Below, in pieces: positions 7,856 to 15,737 of a stretch of DNA of 64,000 nt. Each line of letters begins with the position of its first letter. Within the stretch, counting starts at the first letter, position 1. This DNA is from Fibrobacterales bacterium Fibro_02 (GTDB lineage Bacteria; Fibrobacterota; Fibrobacteria; Fibrobacterales; Fibrobacteraceae): assembly GCA_001603905.1 (NCBI GenBank), contig LVAE01000016.1, forward strand, positions 1-64,000, written 5' to 3'. The notes beneath the pieces are model-generated. The model did not search any database. It had not been told where the DNA came from and saw only the letters and a program-made list of their open reading frames with translations. The position numbers were made by a program, and so were the translations under genes.

Positions 7856-8971
7856 TTAGTCGGCGAGGCGGAGCGGCATCAGCAAGAAGCTGAAGCCCAT
7901 GTCGTCGCCAACGGGCTCGATGATGCAGGCGCCAATCGGGGTGTTCATCTTGAGCACCACTTCTTCGCTCTTGCACATGCTGAGGATTTCGTAGAAGTAA
8001 CGGCCGTCGAAACCGATGCTGAAGCTGCCTTCGCCATTGTGTGTCACGGCGAGAGCTTCGCGCGTTTCACCGCCGACATCCGGGTCGGTAGCGGACAGTT
8101 CCATGTTGTTGCCGTCCATCTGGAAACGGATCTGGTGGGTACGCGGATTGGCCATCGGCAAGATGCAGTGGACCTTGTTCAAAAGTTCGGTCGTGTTGGC
8201 CTGCACGGTGCGTTCGAAGTTCTGCGGAATCACGGCGCGGTAGTTCGGATACGGGCCTTCGATCAGCTTCGAGATAATCTGCGTTGCGCCAATGCGGAAC
8301 AGCACGTGCGTTTCGGTGGTGCAGATTTCGACGGAGTCTTCGTTCTTTGCGAGGCGGAGCACGAGCTGCAGCACCTTCGGGAGAACGATCACGCCGGATT
8401 CGAGGTTGGCGCCTTCCTGGTCGATGCTTGCGCGGCCCATACGGTGACCGTCGGTGGCGACCATGGAAATCTTTCCGTCCTTCGCTTCCATGAACACGCC
8501 GTTCAGGTTCTGGCGGGTGTTGTCGGTAGAGACGGCGAATGCGGTCTTTTCGACCAGGAATGCAAGTTCGCTTGCGGCGAGCGTGAGCGAGCTGCCTTCA
8601 ACTTCGGGGAACGGCGGGAAGTCGCTGGCGTCGAAACTCGTGATGGATGCCTGGCCGCGTTCGCTCCACTTGATGCGGGTGAGGTGGTCCTGCACGTCCA
8701 CGCTGATGGTGTCGATGCTCGGTTCCACGAGGGCCTTGATAAGGTCAGAGAACTTGCGGGCGTTAATCAGGGCTTCGCCATCGCGTTCGCCCATGACTTC
8801 GAGCTTAATCCTCACACCCAGGTTCAAGTCGGTGGCGCAAATTTCGAGGAAGTTGCCTTCCAGTCGCAGCGAATAGTCGTTGAGAATTTGCAGGGTCGAT
8901 TTGTTGGGGATGGCGCTGATAGCAATCTGCAGCGCGTCCTGCAATACGGATTTCTTGATACTGAACTTCAT
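7856..8971 (-). CDS. dnaN: DNA polymerase III sliding clamp, beta subunit
   Basis: A 371-residue homolog of the beta clamp, which forms a ring on DNA and tethers polymerase III. The opening MKFSIKKSVLQDALQ, the central TDGHRMG segment and the C-terminal LLMPLRL are typical. The length is normal. The start abuts the stop of a 50-residue membrane ORF (TAA-ATG with no gap), so the two are translationally coupled. dnaA and recF are not adjacent, so this context does not mark the replication origin. A clear terminator follows. Confidence 0.96.
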   Translation of the reverse strand: MKFSIKKSVLQDALQIAISAIPNKSTLQILNDYSLRLEGNFLEICATDLNLGVRIKLEVMGERDGEALINARKFSDLIKALVEPSIDTISVDVQDHLTRIKWSERGQASITSFDASDFPPFPEVEGSSLTLAASELAFLVEKTAFAVSTDNTRQNLNGVFMEAKDGKISMVATDGHRMGRASIDQEGANLESGVIVLPKVLQLVLRLAKNEDSVEICTTETHVLFRIGATQIISKLIEGPYPNYRAVIPQNFERTVQANTTELLNKVHCILPMANPRTHQIRFQMDGNNMELSATDPDVGGETREALAVTHNGEGSFSIGFDGRYFYEILSMCKSEEVVLKMNTPIGACIIEPVGDDMGFSFLLMPLRLAD

Positions 8972-9124
8972 TTATGCGCCTCTCTGGATAAGCATAGTTC
9001 CAACAAAGAAGATTACGGCAATAGCGCCAAGGACTGCGATGATTCTGGGGTCCAGTGCATTGGCCTTTTTAGGGGTAAATTGCTTTGCGTTCTGTTTTGC
9101 GCGTCTGCGGTCGCTACGGCTCAT
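8972..9124 (-). CDS. 50-residue single-pass membrane protein upstream of dnaN
   Basis: ATG 9124 follows GGAG at good spacing. The peptide has a basic N-terminus (MSRSDRRRAKQNAKQFTPKK) and one hydrophobic helix (IIAVLGAIAVIFFVGTMLI). It ends in TAA at 8972-8974, immediately before the dnaN ATG. This tight junction and the ribosome-binding site support a real gene. Its role is unknown; it may only serve to couple dnaN translation, or be a small membrane component. It is divergent from the gene at 9188, with a 63-bp AT-rich gap holding both promoters. Confidence 0.7.
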   Translation of the reverse strand: MSRSDRRRAKQNAKQFTPKKANALDPRIIAVLGAIAVIFFVGTMLIQRGA

Positions 9125-9187
9125 AGTTGATCTCCATTTTTATACGGATAAAAAACTAATTTTTTTACGGACAAAAGGAATGTGAAC

Positions 9188-9469
9188 ATGGCAGAAAAAA
9201 CGCTAAATAAGATAAAAAATAAGGCTTTGAATTTAGCTTCGACGGCCCTTTTACGGGTGGAACTTGCAAATGAGGAATCCAAGCTCAAAAAGCGTTTTAT
9301 GGCGCTGGGCCAGAAACTGCACGGGGCCGTCCGCGACGACCTGCTGGAGGCTATCAAGGACGATCCGTCCGTGGTGGAACTGCTGGGTGCCATCGAAGAA
9401 GAAAAGCGCCTTATCGAATCCTTGCGCAAGCGTATAGACAACCCCGGGTCCGAAAGTGAAGAAGCTTGA
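9188..9469 (+). CDS. Small coiled-coil protein, function unknown
   Basis: A 93-residue helical, charged protein without signal or membrane segments (for example LANEESKLKKRFMALGQKL and AIEEEKRLIESLRKRI). AGGAA sits 8 nt before ATG 9188; GTG 9182 is in frame but less well placed. Its end overlaps the start of the M23 gene by 14 nt, so the two form an operon. No family is recognised. Cooperation with the downstream LytM-type protein, which also has a helical segment, is only inference. Confidence 0.7.
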   Translation: MAEKTLNKIKNKALNLASTALLRVELANEESKLKKRFMALGQKLHGAVRDDLLEAIKDDPSVVELLGAIEEEKRLIESLRKRIDNPGSESEEA

Positions 9470-10283
9470 GGTCCATGTATTCCCGAGCAAGACGGCTTCG
9501 GGTAAAAGCTATATCTTCTCCTTCTGGGGAGCTATCATCGCCGTAGTGGCCGTAGTGGCCGCTGTGCTTGGCTTTGTCCTTTTCTCCCCGGTCCAGATTT
9601 TAGACAACGTAACGAGCGGAAACGTGACGAACGTCTACCGTCAGAATGCCGCCATCAAAAAGGAACTCAAGGAAATCCGCGCCTCGGTGGACTCCTCGAT
9701 CTTACGCGCCGAGGAAACGCGCGTGCTCCGCGACAGCACCCTGAAGGTGGGCGGTCTCGGCTTTATGCTGGATGGCTCTGCTCTCGACGATTCTCTGTTG
9801 CAGAAGCGCAAGAGCGTAAACGAAGTGGAAGCTTCCTTTAAAAAGCTGTTGGCCGCCCTCGAAAAGGATTCTGTTACCGCCGAAAAGATTCCGGTGCTGC
9901 ACCCGATGAAGAACGGCCATGCCGTCAAGAAACGCTTTGAGATTGTCTACGACCCGTTTACCGACAGCGAACTTCCGCATCGCGGAATTGACTATGTGGC
10001 TGCTGAAGGCGATACAGTATATGCAACGGGTGCGGGTACCGTTATCGAGGTTCGCAAGCATCGTGGGTTCGGCCTTTCGGTCAAGGTGGACCATGGTCAC
10101 GATGTGCGTACCTTCTATGCCCATCTGGGCAAGAACCTGGTTAACCAGGGACAGACGGTTCACCGTGGGCAACCCATCGCCCTGATTGGCGAGAGTGGGA
10201 CGCAGTCAAGTATTGGACTCCATTACGAAATCCGCATTGACGGCATCTCGGTGAACCCTGAAAGTTTCTACCTGACGAAGTAA
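9456..10283 (+). CDS. Membrane-anchored M23/LytM peptidase-like protein, likely catalytically altered
   Basis: 275 residues from GTG 9456. A transmembrane helix spans about 22-47, a helical linker about 60-145, and a C-terminal LytM domain about 155-275. Zinc-type residues His175 and Asp179 (HRGID) and His256 (LHYEIR) are present, as is His223 (YAHL). The first His of the usual HxH motif is replaced by Gly254 (GLHYE), so the general base is missing. Such degenerate LytM proteins (EnvC and NlpD type) usually activate amidases rather than cut peptidoglycan themselves. It is co-translated with the coiled-coil gene upstream and convergent with the STAS gene (3-nt gap). Confidence 0.82.
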   Translation: MKKLEVHVFPSKTASGKSYIFSFWGAIIAVVAVVAAVLGFVLFSPVQILDNVTSGNVTNVYRQNAAIKKELKEIRASVDSSILRAEETRVLRDSTLKVGGLGFMLDGSALDDSLLQKRKSVNEVEASFKKLLAALEKDSVTAEKIPVLHPMKNGHAVKKRFEIVYDPFTDSELPHRGIDYVAAEGDTVYATGAGTVIEVRKHRGFGLSVKVDHGHDVRTFYAHLGKNLVNQGQTVHRGQPIALIGESGTQSSIGLHYEIRIDGISVNPESFYLTK

Positions 10284-10286
10284 AAA

Positions 10287-10583
10287 TTATTCGACAGTCA
10301 GGATGTCGCAGAAACCGGTCACTTCGAAAATTTCCTTGATTTCGGAGCTTGCGTTTTTCACGACCATGGAACCCTGCTTGTTCATCACCTTCTGGGCCAT
10401 GAGCAAGATACGGAGACCGGCAGAAGAAATGTAGTCGAGCTTCTTGAAGTCGAATACGAGCGACTTCACGCCGTCGAGCTTGCCCTGGATTTCGGCGTCG
10501 AGCTGCGGTGCGGTCAGGGTGTCAAGGCGACCTTCCAGAGCGATTGTCAACTTATCATTTTCGGTAGTCTTGTTAATCTGCAT
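10287..10583 (-). CDS. Anti-sigma-factor antagonist (STAS domain)
   Basis: A 98-residue single STAS domain protein of the SpoIIAA/RsbV type. Ser54 in YISSAGLR matches the serine phosphorylated by the cognate kinase. GAGGA precedes ATG 10583. It lies 29 nt downstream of the sensor/phosphatase/kinase gene on the same strand, so the two make a compact partner-switching module: the HATPase would phosphorylate Ser54 and the PP2C domain would remove the phosphate. The final target (a sigma factor or another effector) is not encoded nearby. Confidence 0.9.
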   Translation of the reverse strand: MQINKTTENDKLTIALEGRLDTLTAPQLDAEIQGKLDGVKSLVFDFKKLDYISSAGLRILLMAQKVMNKQGSMVVKNASSEIKEIFEVTGFCDILTVE

Positions 10584-10612
10584 ATTTTTCCTCTTCTTTT
10601 AAATTAAAATTT

Positions 10613-13066
10613 TTACAGGGTCTTGGTGATGGCGAGCTCATTGTTCTCGCCGTTTCTGCGGTAGCATACGCTGTCCATCGTCTTTTTCACGATGAAGATG
10701 CCGAGACCGCCGATTTCGCGCTCTTCGGCAGGGAGCGTCACGTCGGGGTCCGCCTGCTTGATCGGGTCATAGGGCTTGCCGTTATCGATAAAGGTGAGCC
10801 TTGCCGTCAGTGTCGCCTTGCGGACTTCGACAATCAGGGTGACCTTGGTCGCGCCCGAGAACTTGACTATGTTGCTGTAGATTTCGTCGATGGCGATGTT
10901 GATCTGCATCTGCGATTTCAAGGAACCTTCCATCGGCGCAAGGATTCCTTCGACGAATGCGGTCAGTATATCTTGGTTTTCCGGGATGACGTCCACGATT
11001 TTTTCGTAGCGGTCCCAAGCATCTTGCATTTGCACTTTCTTTGCTCCATCCATTGGTGTAAGGATGCCTTCGACAAACGACTTCAGTTCACCCTTGTTGT
11101 CATCGGCAACGTCAATGGTCTTCTCGTAACGTTCCCAGACGGGTTCGTCGATACCGTTGAACTTGATGGCTAGCATGGTGATGTCGTCGAATTGCGGGGC
11201 ATCTTGTACAAAGTTGTCTATTTCCTTCTTGACGAGGGTGCAGGTGTCGGCGGTGCTTCGCTCGCCACCCATTTTCAGTGTCGCGAGGAGCCTGTTGTCG
11301 CCGAAAAGGACATTGTTGCTGTTGGTCGCCTCGGTCACGCCGTCGGTGTAAAGGAACAGGGTGTCGCCTTGTTTGAGATCGTATGTCTGCGGCTTGTAGA
11401 TGGTTTCTTCCATGGCGGCCATGACAAGTCCGGCCTTGCTCTTGATAAACTCGACGGAACCGTCGCTGTGGCGGATGGCGGGCGGGTTGTGGCCTGCCGA
11501 TGCAAAGTCGATATGTCCCGTGCGCAGGTCGATAATGCCTGCCCAGACCGTAACGAACATGTTCAGCTTGTTGCGCTTTGCGAGAGCGAAGTTGGTCCTG
11601 TTGAACGCATCGACGATGGACTTCAGGTTCTTGGTTGTGGTGCGCAGGATGATTCGTGCCACCATCATGAACAGGGCCGCGGCGACTCCCTTTCCGGACA
11701 CGTCGCCAATGACAACGCAAAGGTGGTCGTTGTCGATCTTGAAGAAGTCGTAGAAGTCTCCGCCGACTTCCTTGGCGGGCAGCAGGAACGGAGCCAGTTC
11801 GTGGCGGTCGTCATCGGAATTTTCGTCATGTTCGCTGCCGGGGAGCATCGAAAGCTGAATGTTGCGGGCAAGGTCCAGTTCGCGCTCGATGCGCTTCATG
11901 TCCTTCTGCCTTTCGATGTGGTCCTTGAGTTCGGTCAGCATGTTCGAGAATGCGCCCGCAAATTCGGAAATCTCGTCGCGTCCCGTTATTTGCGGGATGG
12001 TCACGTTGAAGTTTCCGCGGCCGAGTTTGCGAGCGGCTATCGCAAGTTCCTTGAGGGGCTTGGCGACTCGGAAAGAAATCAGCAGGATAATGATGAGGAT
12101 GATAATGTAACCGCCAATGGCAAGTGCCAGGAACAGCTTGCGCATGGAGCTCTGGTCCTTCAGGTATTTCTCGATGGGCCACACGACCATGAAGGTCCAG
12201 TTGTTTGCCTTGATGGTGGTGTAGTAGATGGCGGATTCTTCGCCTCCGGCGACGGTGCCCAGGAATAGGCCGCTGCTGTCTCGGATTTGACGATCGAAGT
12301 CAACTTGGCTGTTGCCGCGGATTTCTTTTACGACGATTTCGCGGTTCCTTTTCCCTTGGGCGATGCTTTTGGGATAGGCGACGGCGACATTCTTGGCTGA
12401 AGTGATAATGGCGTAACCCGAGTTCGAAACAGGAATGCTTGATATTTCGTCTTTCAGAAAGTCGATGGACATGTCAATCGCAAGGACGCCTGCGAGGACT
12501 TCTTCGCCATTCTTGTTCTTCTGGAAAATGGGGACTGTGTAAACGGCAATCGGTTCGGGAACGAATTCTCCGATAAAGGGTTCCTGCCAGCGGCTGGTCT
12601 TGCCGTCCCTTGTACTGTAGTACCATTCCTTGTCGTCGTAGTGTCCGCCGGTGACAAGCTTGATTTCGTTTTCAGTGAAACGGGCGAGTCGCATGAATTC
12701 GCCTTTGGGAGTTTCAGGTCCCATTCCAGGTTCGTATGCGAGTACGACTGCCACGATTTGGGGAACCAAATTTCGCGCGTTTGTCAGGGATTGTAGCAGG
12801 AAGGTGTCTAGTTCCGCCTTGGTCATCTTGCGTTTGCCGAGGGTGGTCGCGACATCGTCACCGACAAGCTTGCCCGCGTTGAACAGTTTGTCGATGTAGT
12901 TCACGTTTGCGCGGCTTGTTTCTTCACCGTTTTCTACGGTCATTTTGTTCAGCATGTCCTGAGTCTTGTAACTCATGATGCCAAAAATTAAACCGAAGAC
13001 GACCGTAATGGCCGCTAAAATCATCATGGACTGTTTGAAGGCAAGTCCCCTGAAATTAAAACCCAT
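10613..13066 (-). CDS. Sensor protein with dCache, HAMP, SpoIIE/PP2C phosphatase and HATPase kinase domains
   Basis: An 817-residue membrane sensor. TM1 is about 12-32, a periplasmic dCache-like sensor 40-310, TM2 about 330-350, and HAMP about 352-405. A helical linker leads to a SpoIIE/RsbU PP2C phosphatase (about 430-640, with GGDFYDFF, GDVSGKGVAAALF and LYTDGVTE). An RsbW-like HATPase follows at about 720-817 (IAIDEIYSNIVKF, DNGKPYDP, GGLGIFIVKK). The region joining the last two domains is a 40-residue tandem duplication (644-683 and 684-723). Phosphatase and kinase of the downstream STAS protein are thus fused in one polypeptide, so an external signal could set the STAS phosphorylation state directly. 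The ligand is unknown. Confidence 0.9.
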   Translation of the reverse strand: MGFNFRGLAFKQSMMILAAITVVFGLIFGIMSYKTQDMLNKMTVENGEETSRANVNYIDKLFNAGKLVGDDVATTLGKRKMTKAELDTFLLQSLTNARNLVPQIVAVVLAYEPGMGPETPKGEFMRLARFTENEIKLVTGGHYDDKEWYYSTRDGKTSRWQEPFIGEFVPEPIAVYTVPIFQKNKNGEEVLAGVLAIDMSIDFLKDEISSIPVSNSGYAIITSAKNVAVAYPKSIAQGKRNREIVVKEIRGNSQVDFDRQIRDSSGLFLGTVAGGEESAIYYTTIKANNWTFMVVWPIEKYLKDQSSMRKLFLALAIGGYIIILIIILLISFRVAKPLKELAIAARKLGRGNFNVTIPQITGRDEISEFAGAFSNMLTELKDHIERQKDMKRIERELDLARNIQLSMLPGSEHDENSDDDRHELAPFLLPAKEVGGDFYDFFKIDNDHLCVVIGDVSGKGVAAALFMMVARIILRTTTKNLKSIVDAFNRTNFALAKRNKLNMFVTVWAGIIDLRTGHIDFASAGHNPPAIRHSDGSVEFIKSKAGLVMAAMEETIYKPQTYDLKQGDTLFLYTDGVTEATNSNNVLFGDNRLLATLKMGGERSTADTCTLVKKEIDNFVQDAPQFDDITMLAIKFNGIDEPVWERYEKTIDVADDNKGELKSFVEGILTPMDGAKKVQMQDAWDRYEKIVDVIPENQDILTAFVEGILAPMEGSLKSQMQINIAIDEIYSNIVKFSGATKVTLIVEVRKATLTARLTFIDNGKPYDPIKQADPDVTLPAEEREIGGLGIFIVKKTMDSVCYRRNGENNELAITKTL
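10898..11137 (-). repeat. Internal 120-bp tandem duplication in the PP2C-HATPase gene
   Basis: Two in-frame 40-codon units (11137-11018 and 11017-10898) encode W[ED]RYEK...FVEGIL[TA]PM[DE]G...QMQ. I count 22 of 40 residues identical. It duplicates the segment leading into the first HATPase helix. Confidence 0.8.
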
Positions 13067-13152
13067 AAAACACCTTCTTACTGTTTATGGATAAAATATA
13101 TGTAAAAAAAAGGTAAATGTCGGCAACGGCGCGAAATTTACCCCTAAAAAGG

Positions 13153-13815
13153 TTAAAATTCGAGCCAGCCTGTTTCAAGCGCCGTAACGGGAACGATGCG
13201 CTTGCCGCGGGGCGAAACTGCCACGGCCATGCCGGACAAGAAGTTCATCCAGCGCTGGGGAGTGAATTTCATCCCGCAGAAGTGGGTCAGGCACGGCACC
13301 ACCCAGGCGTCGTGTGTCGCAAAGATGTTGAAGCGGGTGTTGCCTTTCTCGAGCATCATCGCAAGCATCTCTTCGGAACGCGCGGCCAGCGGTGCAAAGG
13401 CTTCTTTGTCGCCGCGCGGTTTGCCGGCGGCCTCATTTTTCAGCCATTCGCAAATGCCTTCGTAAAAACCTTCGCGCAATACCTGGGTGTACTCGTCGTA
13501 ATCTTGAACAAAGTATTCTGCGAGACAGTCCAGTTTTTCTATAGGCGGATTTTCGATGCCGCGGCCCTTGCCTATAAATTCGGCGGTCTCCACGCAGCGC
13601 CCTACCGGGCTCGAAAAGAAGCAGATGTCGCCTTCGGCAGGAATGCACTTTCCAAGCGACTGCGCCTGCTCGCGGCCACGGTCCGTAAGGCCTACATGCG
13701 CACCGAAGTCAGGATCGTTAGGCGTAATATGGTTGCGTTCACCGTGACGCACCAACAGAAATACGCGTTCATCAGGCATAAGGGACGCAAAGAATGTGGA
13801 TGCTTGAATGAACAT
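13153..13815 (-). CDS. Histidine phosphatase family protein (phosphoglycerate-mutase-like)
   Basis: 220 residues with the catalytic LVRHGER motif near residue 22 and a later THDAW segment supplying the second active-site His. Such proteins dephosphorylate small metabolites, sugar phosphates or phosphoproteins; the substrate cannot be told from sequence. ATG 13815 lies 6 nt after the PAP2 stop, with GGAG inside the end of that gene, so the two phosphatases are co-transcribed. MPDERV at residue 13 is an alternative start that would remove a poorly conserved N-terminus. Confidence 0.82.
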   Translation of the reverse strand: MFIQASTFFASLMPDERVFLLVRHGERNHITPNDPDFGAHVGLTDRGREQAQSLGKCIPAEGDICFFSSPVGRCVETAEFIGKGRGIENPPIEKLDCLAEYFVQDYDEYTQVLREGFYEGICEWLKNEAAGKPRGDKEAFAPLAARSEEMLAMMLEKGNTRFNIFATHDAWVVPCLTHFCGMKFTPQRWMNFLSGMAVAVSPRGKRIVPVTALETGWLEF

Positions 13816-13821
13816 AGATTG

Positions 13822-14403
13822 TCAAACTCCAATCATTCCAGAAACGGGGATCCAGATTGCATGTGCGATCGCAAAGCTCAAGATGCCGAGCAAGAATCCG
13901 CAAACAATATCCGTCAGCCAATGTACTCCGAAGTAAACTCGCAGGAGTCCCCATGTGAGCGGCAGGAGCATCATAACCCAGCCGTACTGCGGCACTGCAT
14001 AAAAAACGGCCGATGCCACTGCTAGGTTGTTCATCGTGTGTCCCGATGGAAAGCTGTACTTGTCAAGCGGCGGAACCTCCGCCTTGATCTGCGGATTGGC
14101 CGCAAAGGGTCTCGGGCGCTTCGTCGAAAGCTTTACGCCTTCATACAGGGCAAGTGACACGGCCACTGCAATCAATGCCTGCACCAAGATAGGCCAGAAG
14201 TTGGACCATCCCAGATGCAAAAATACGACCAGCGCAAAAATGCCCCAAATGTAGCCGTCACCCAGGCGTACATAAAACTTGAGGAACTTGATCACCTTCG
14301 GCGAAAAATGCCGATTGGTCCAGTAGACCGAAACTCGGTTGTCAAATGCTGCAATTTTCTTGAACATCGGGGTAAATGTAGATTTTTCGATCGGCAGCGC
14401 CAT
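13822..14403 (-). CDS. PAP2-family membrane phosphatase
   Basis: 193 residues with the PAP2 motif set KLSTKRPRPF, PSGH and RVYFGVHWLTD, and several membrane helices (for example WGIFALVVFLHLGW and ILVQALIAVAVSLALYEGV). Members remove phosphate from lipid phosphates such as undecaprenyl pyrophosphate, phosphatidate or PGP. The length and the N-terminal helical segment resemble small undecaprenyl-diphosphatase or lipid-A-phosphatase types, but the substrate is uncertain. It is divergent from ackA across 48 bp and in an operon with the histidine phosphatase. Confidence 0.87.
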   Translation of the reverse strand: MALPIEKSTFTPMFKKIAAFDNRVSVYWTNRHFSPKVIKFLKFYVRLGDGYIWGIFALVVFLHLGWSNFWPILVQALIAVAVSLALYEGVKLSTKRPRPFAANPQIKAEVPPLDKYSFPSGHTMNNLAVASAVFYAVPQYGWVMMLLPLTWGLLRVYFGVHWLTDIVCGFLLGILSFAIAHAIWIPVSGMIGV

Positions 14404-14451
14404 GCCAAAATTCCTATTTTATTAGCCGTTAAAACTAAAAAGGAAACTACA

Positions 14452-15624
14452 ATGCGCGTACTCGTACTTAACTGCGGCAGCTCTTCGGTGAAGTTCGCTG
14501 TCATCGACACCCAGACCAAGGATTCCATCTCGAGCGGCCTCGTCGAAAATATCGGCGTTAACGGCCACGTCAAGGCAAAGGGCCCGGCCGGCAACATCGA
14601 CTTCAATTTCGATTGCCCCACTCACGCCGAAGCAGTCGCCGAAGTCCAGAAGTTCCTCGCCGAACAGAAGCTCATCGAATCCATCGAAGCTATCGGCCAC
14701 CGCGTGGTGCACGGCGGTAAGTACATCAAGAGCGAACGCGTGACGCAGGAAGTCATCGACTACATCCGTAGCATCACGTTGTTTGCCCCGCTGCATGAAC
14801 CGGCTCACGCCACCGGTATGGAATGCGCAACCAAGTTCTTCCCGGGCCTCCCGCAGGTCGCCGTGTTCGACACCGCTTTCCACCAGACCATGCCGCGCAA
14901 GGCTTTCCTCTACGGCATCCCCTACAAGTTCTACGAAGAAGACGGCATCCGCCGTTACGGCGCCCATGGCACCAGCCACCGTTTCGTGACTGCCGAAGCT
15001 TGCCGTATCCTTGGCAAGAAGCCCGAAGAAACCTGCCTCATTACCGCTCACCTCGGTAACGGTTCCAGCTGCTCCGCCATTTTGAACGGCCAGTGCGTTG
15101 ACACCACCATGGGCTTCACCCCGCTCGAGGGCCTCATCATGGGCACCCGCTCCGGCTCCCTTGACCCGGCCATCCTCTTCTTCATCAGCAAGAAGTACGG
15201 TTACGGTATCGACCGTCTCGACAAGCTTGTAAACAAGGAATCTGGCCTTCTCGGCCTCTCCGGTCTTTCTAACGACATGCGCACCTTGACGCAGGCCGCA
15301 AGCGAAGGCCACGTGGGCGCCCAGATTGCTCTCGAAACATTCGCCTACAGGCTCACCCGTGAAATCGGCGGCATCGCCATGGCTCTCCCGCGCATCGACG
15401 CCCTCGTGTTCACTGGCGGCATTGGCGAAAACAGCAAGCTCGTCCGCAAGATGGCGATGGACAACCTCAAGATTCTCGGCTATCAGATCGATGAAGCCCG
15501 CAACGAAAAGAACGGCAAGGAATCTGGCCACATCATCAGTAAGGACGGTACCCCGACCGCCATGGTCGTCGCTACCAACGAAGAACTGCTGATCGCGCTG
15601 GATACTGAAGCACTGGTAAAGTAA
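14452..15624 (+). CDS. ackA: Acetate kinase
   Basis: Interconverts acetyl phosphate and acetate with ADP/ATP, the ATP-yielding last step of acetate fermentation. 390 residues from ATG 14452, which follows AGGAAA. Family signatures are present: VLVLNCGSSSVKF at the N-terminus, GHRVVHGG, FDTAFHQTMP, RRYGAHGTSH, HLGNGSS, GLIMGTRSGSLDP and FTGGIGENS. Strongly biased codon use implies high expression, as expected for a fermenter. A pta gene is not adjacent. A hairpin lies about 70 nt past the stop, after a heptamer-repeat spacer. Confidence 0.97.
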   Translation: MRVLVLNCGSSSVKFAVIDTQTKDSISSGLVENIGVNGHVKAKGPAGNIDFNFDCPTHAEAVAEVQKFLAEQKLIESIEAIGHRVVHGGKYIKSERVTQEVIDYIRSITLFAPLHEPAHATGMECATKFFPGLPQVAVFDTAFHQTMPRKAFLYGIPYKFYEEDGIRRYGAHGTSHRFVTAEACRILGKKPEETCLITAHLGNGSSCSAILNGQCVDTTMGFTPLEGLIMGTRSGSLDPAILFFISKKYGYGIDRLDKLVNKESGLLGLSGLSNDMRTLTQAASEGHVGAQIALETFAYRLTREIGGIAMALPRIDALVFTGGIGENSKLVRKMAMDNLKILGYQIDEARNEKNGKESGHIISKDGTPTAMVVATNEELLIALDTEALVK

Positions 15625-15628
15625 GTTA

Positions 15629-15675
15629 GGAATTCGGAGTTCGGAATTCAGATTTGATTTCCGAACTGAATTTTC
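15629..15675. repeat. Heptanucleotide tandem repeat downstream of ackA
   Basis: Three 7-bp units GGAATTC, GGAGTTC, GGAATTC run 15629-15649, followed by partial units in inverted orientation (TTCCGAA near 15660). Similar 7-bp arrays with other words occur at 47215-47287 and 53966-54007. Confidence 0.6.
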
Positions 15676-15690
15676 AATATTTATAAATTA

Positions 15691-15714
15691 AATGCTCCGC
15701 TAAAGCGGAGCATT
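15691..15714. terminator. Bidirectional hairpin between ackA and the adhesin gene
   Basis: A 10-bp perfect stem AATGCTCCGC/GCGGAGCATT with a TAAA loop between convergent genes. Flanking T-runs are weak on both sides. Confidence 0.65.
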
Positions 15715-15737
15715 CTTCATAGGATGTTCGATTCTGA

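Noticed and set aside
7856..8971. Replication origin next to dnaN
   Set aside because: dnaA is absent from the neighbourhood and no DnaA-box cluster was seen around dnaN.
10021..10283. M23 gene as a fully active endopeptidase
   Set aside because: The first His of the HxH motif is Gly, so activity is doubtful; it is recorded as a degenerate LytM instead.
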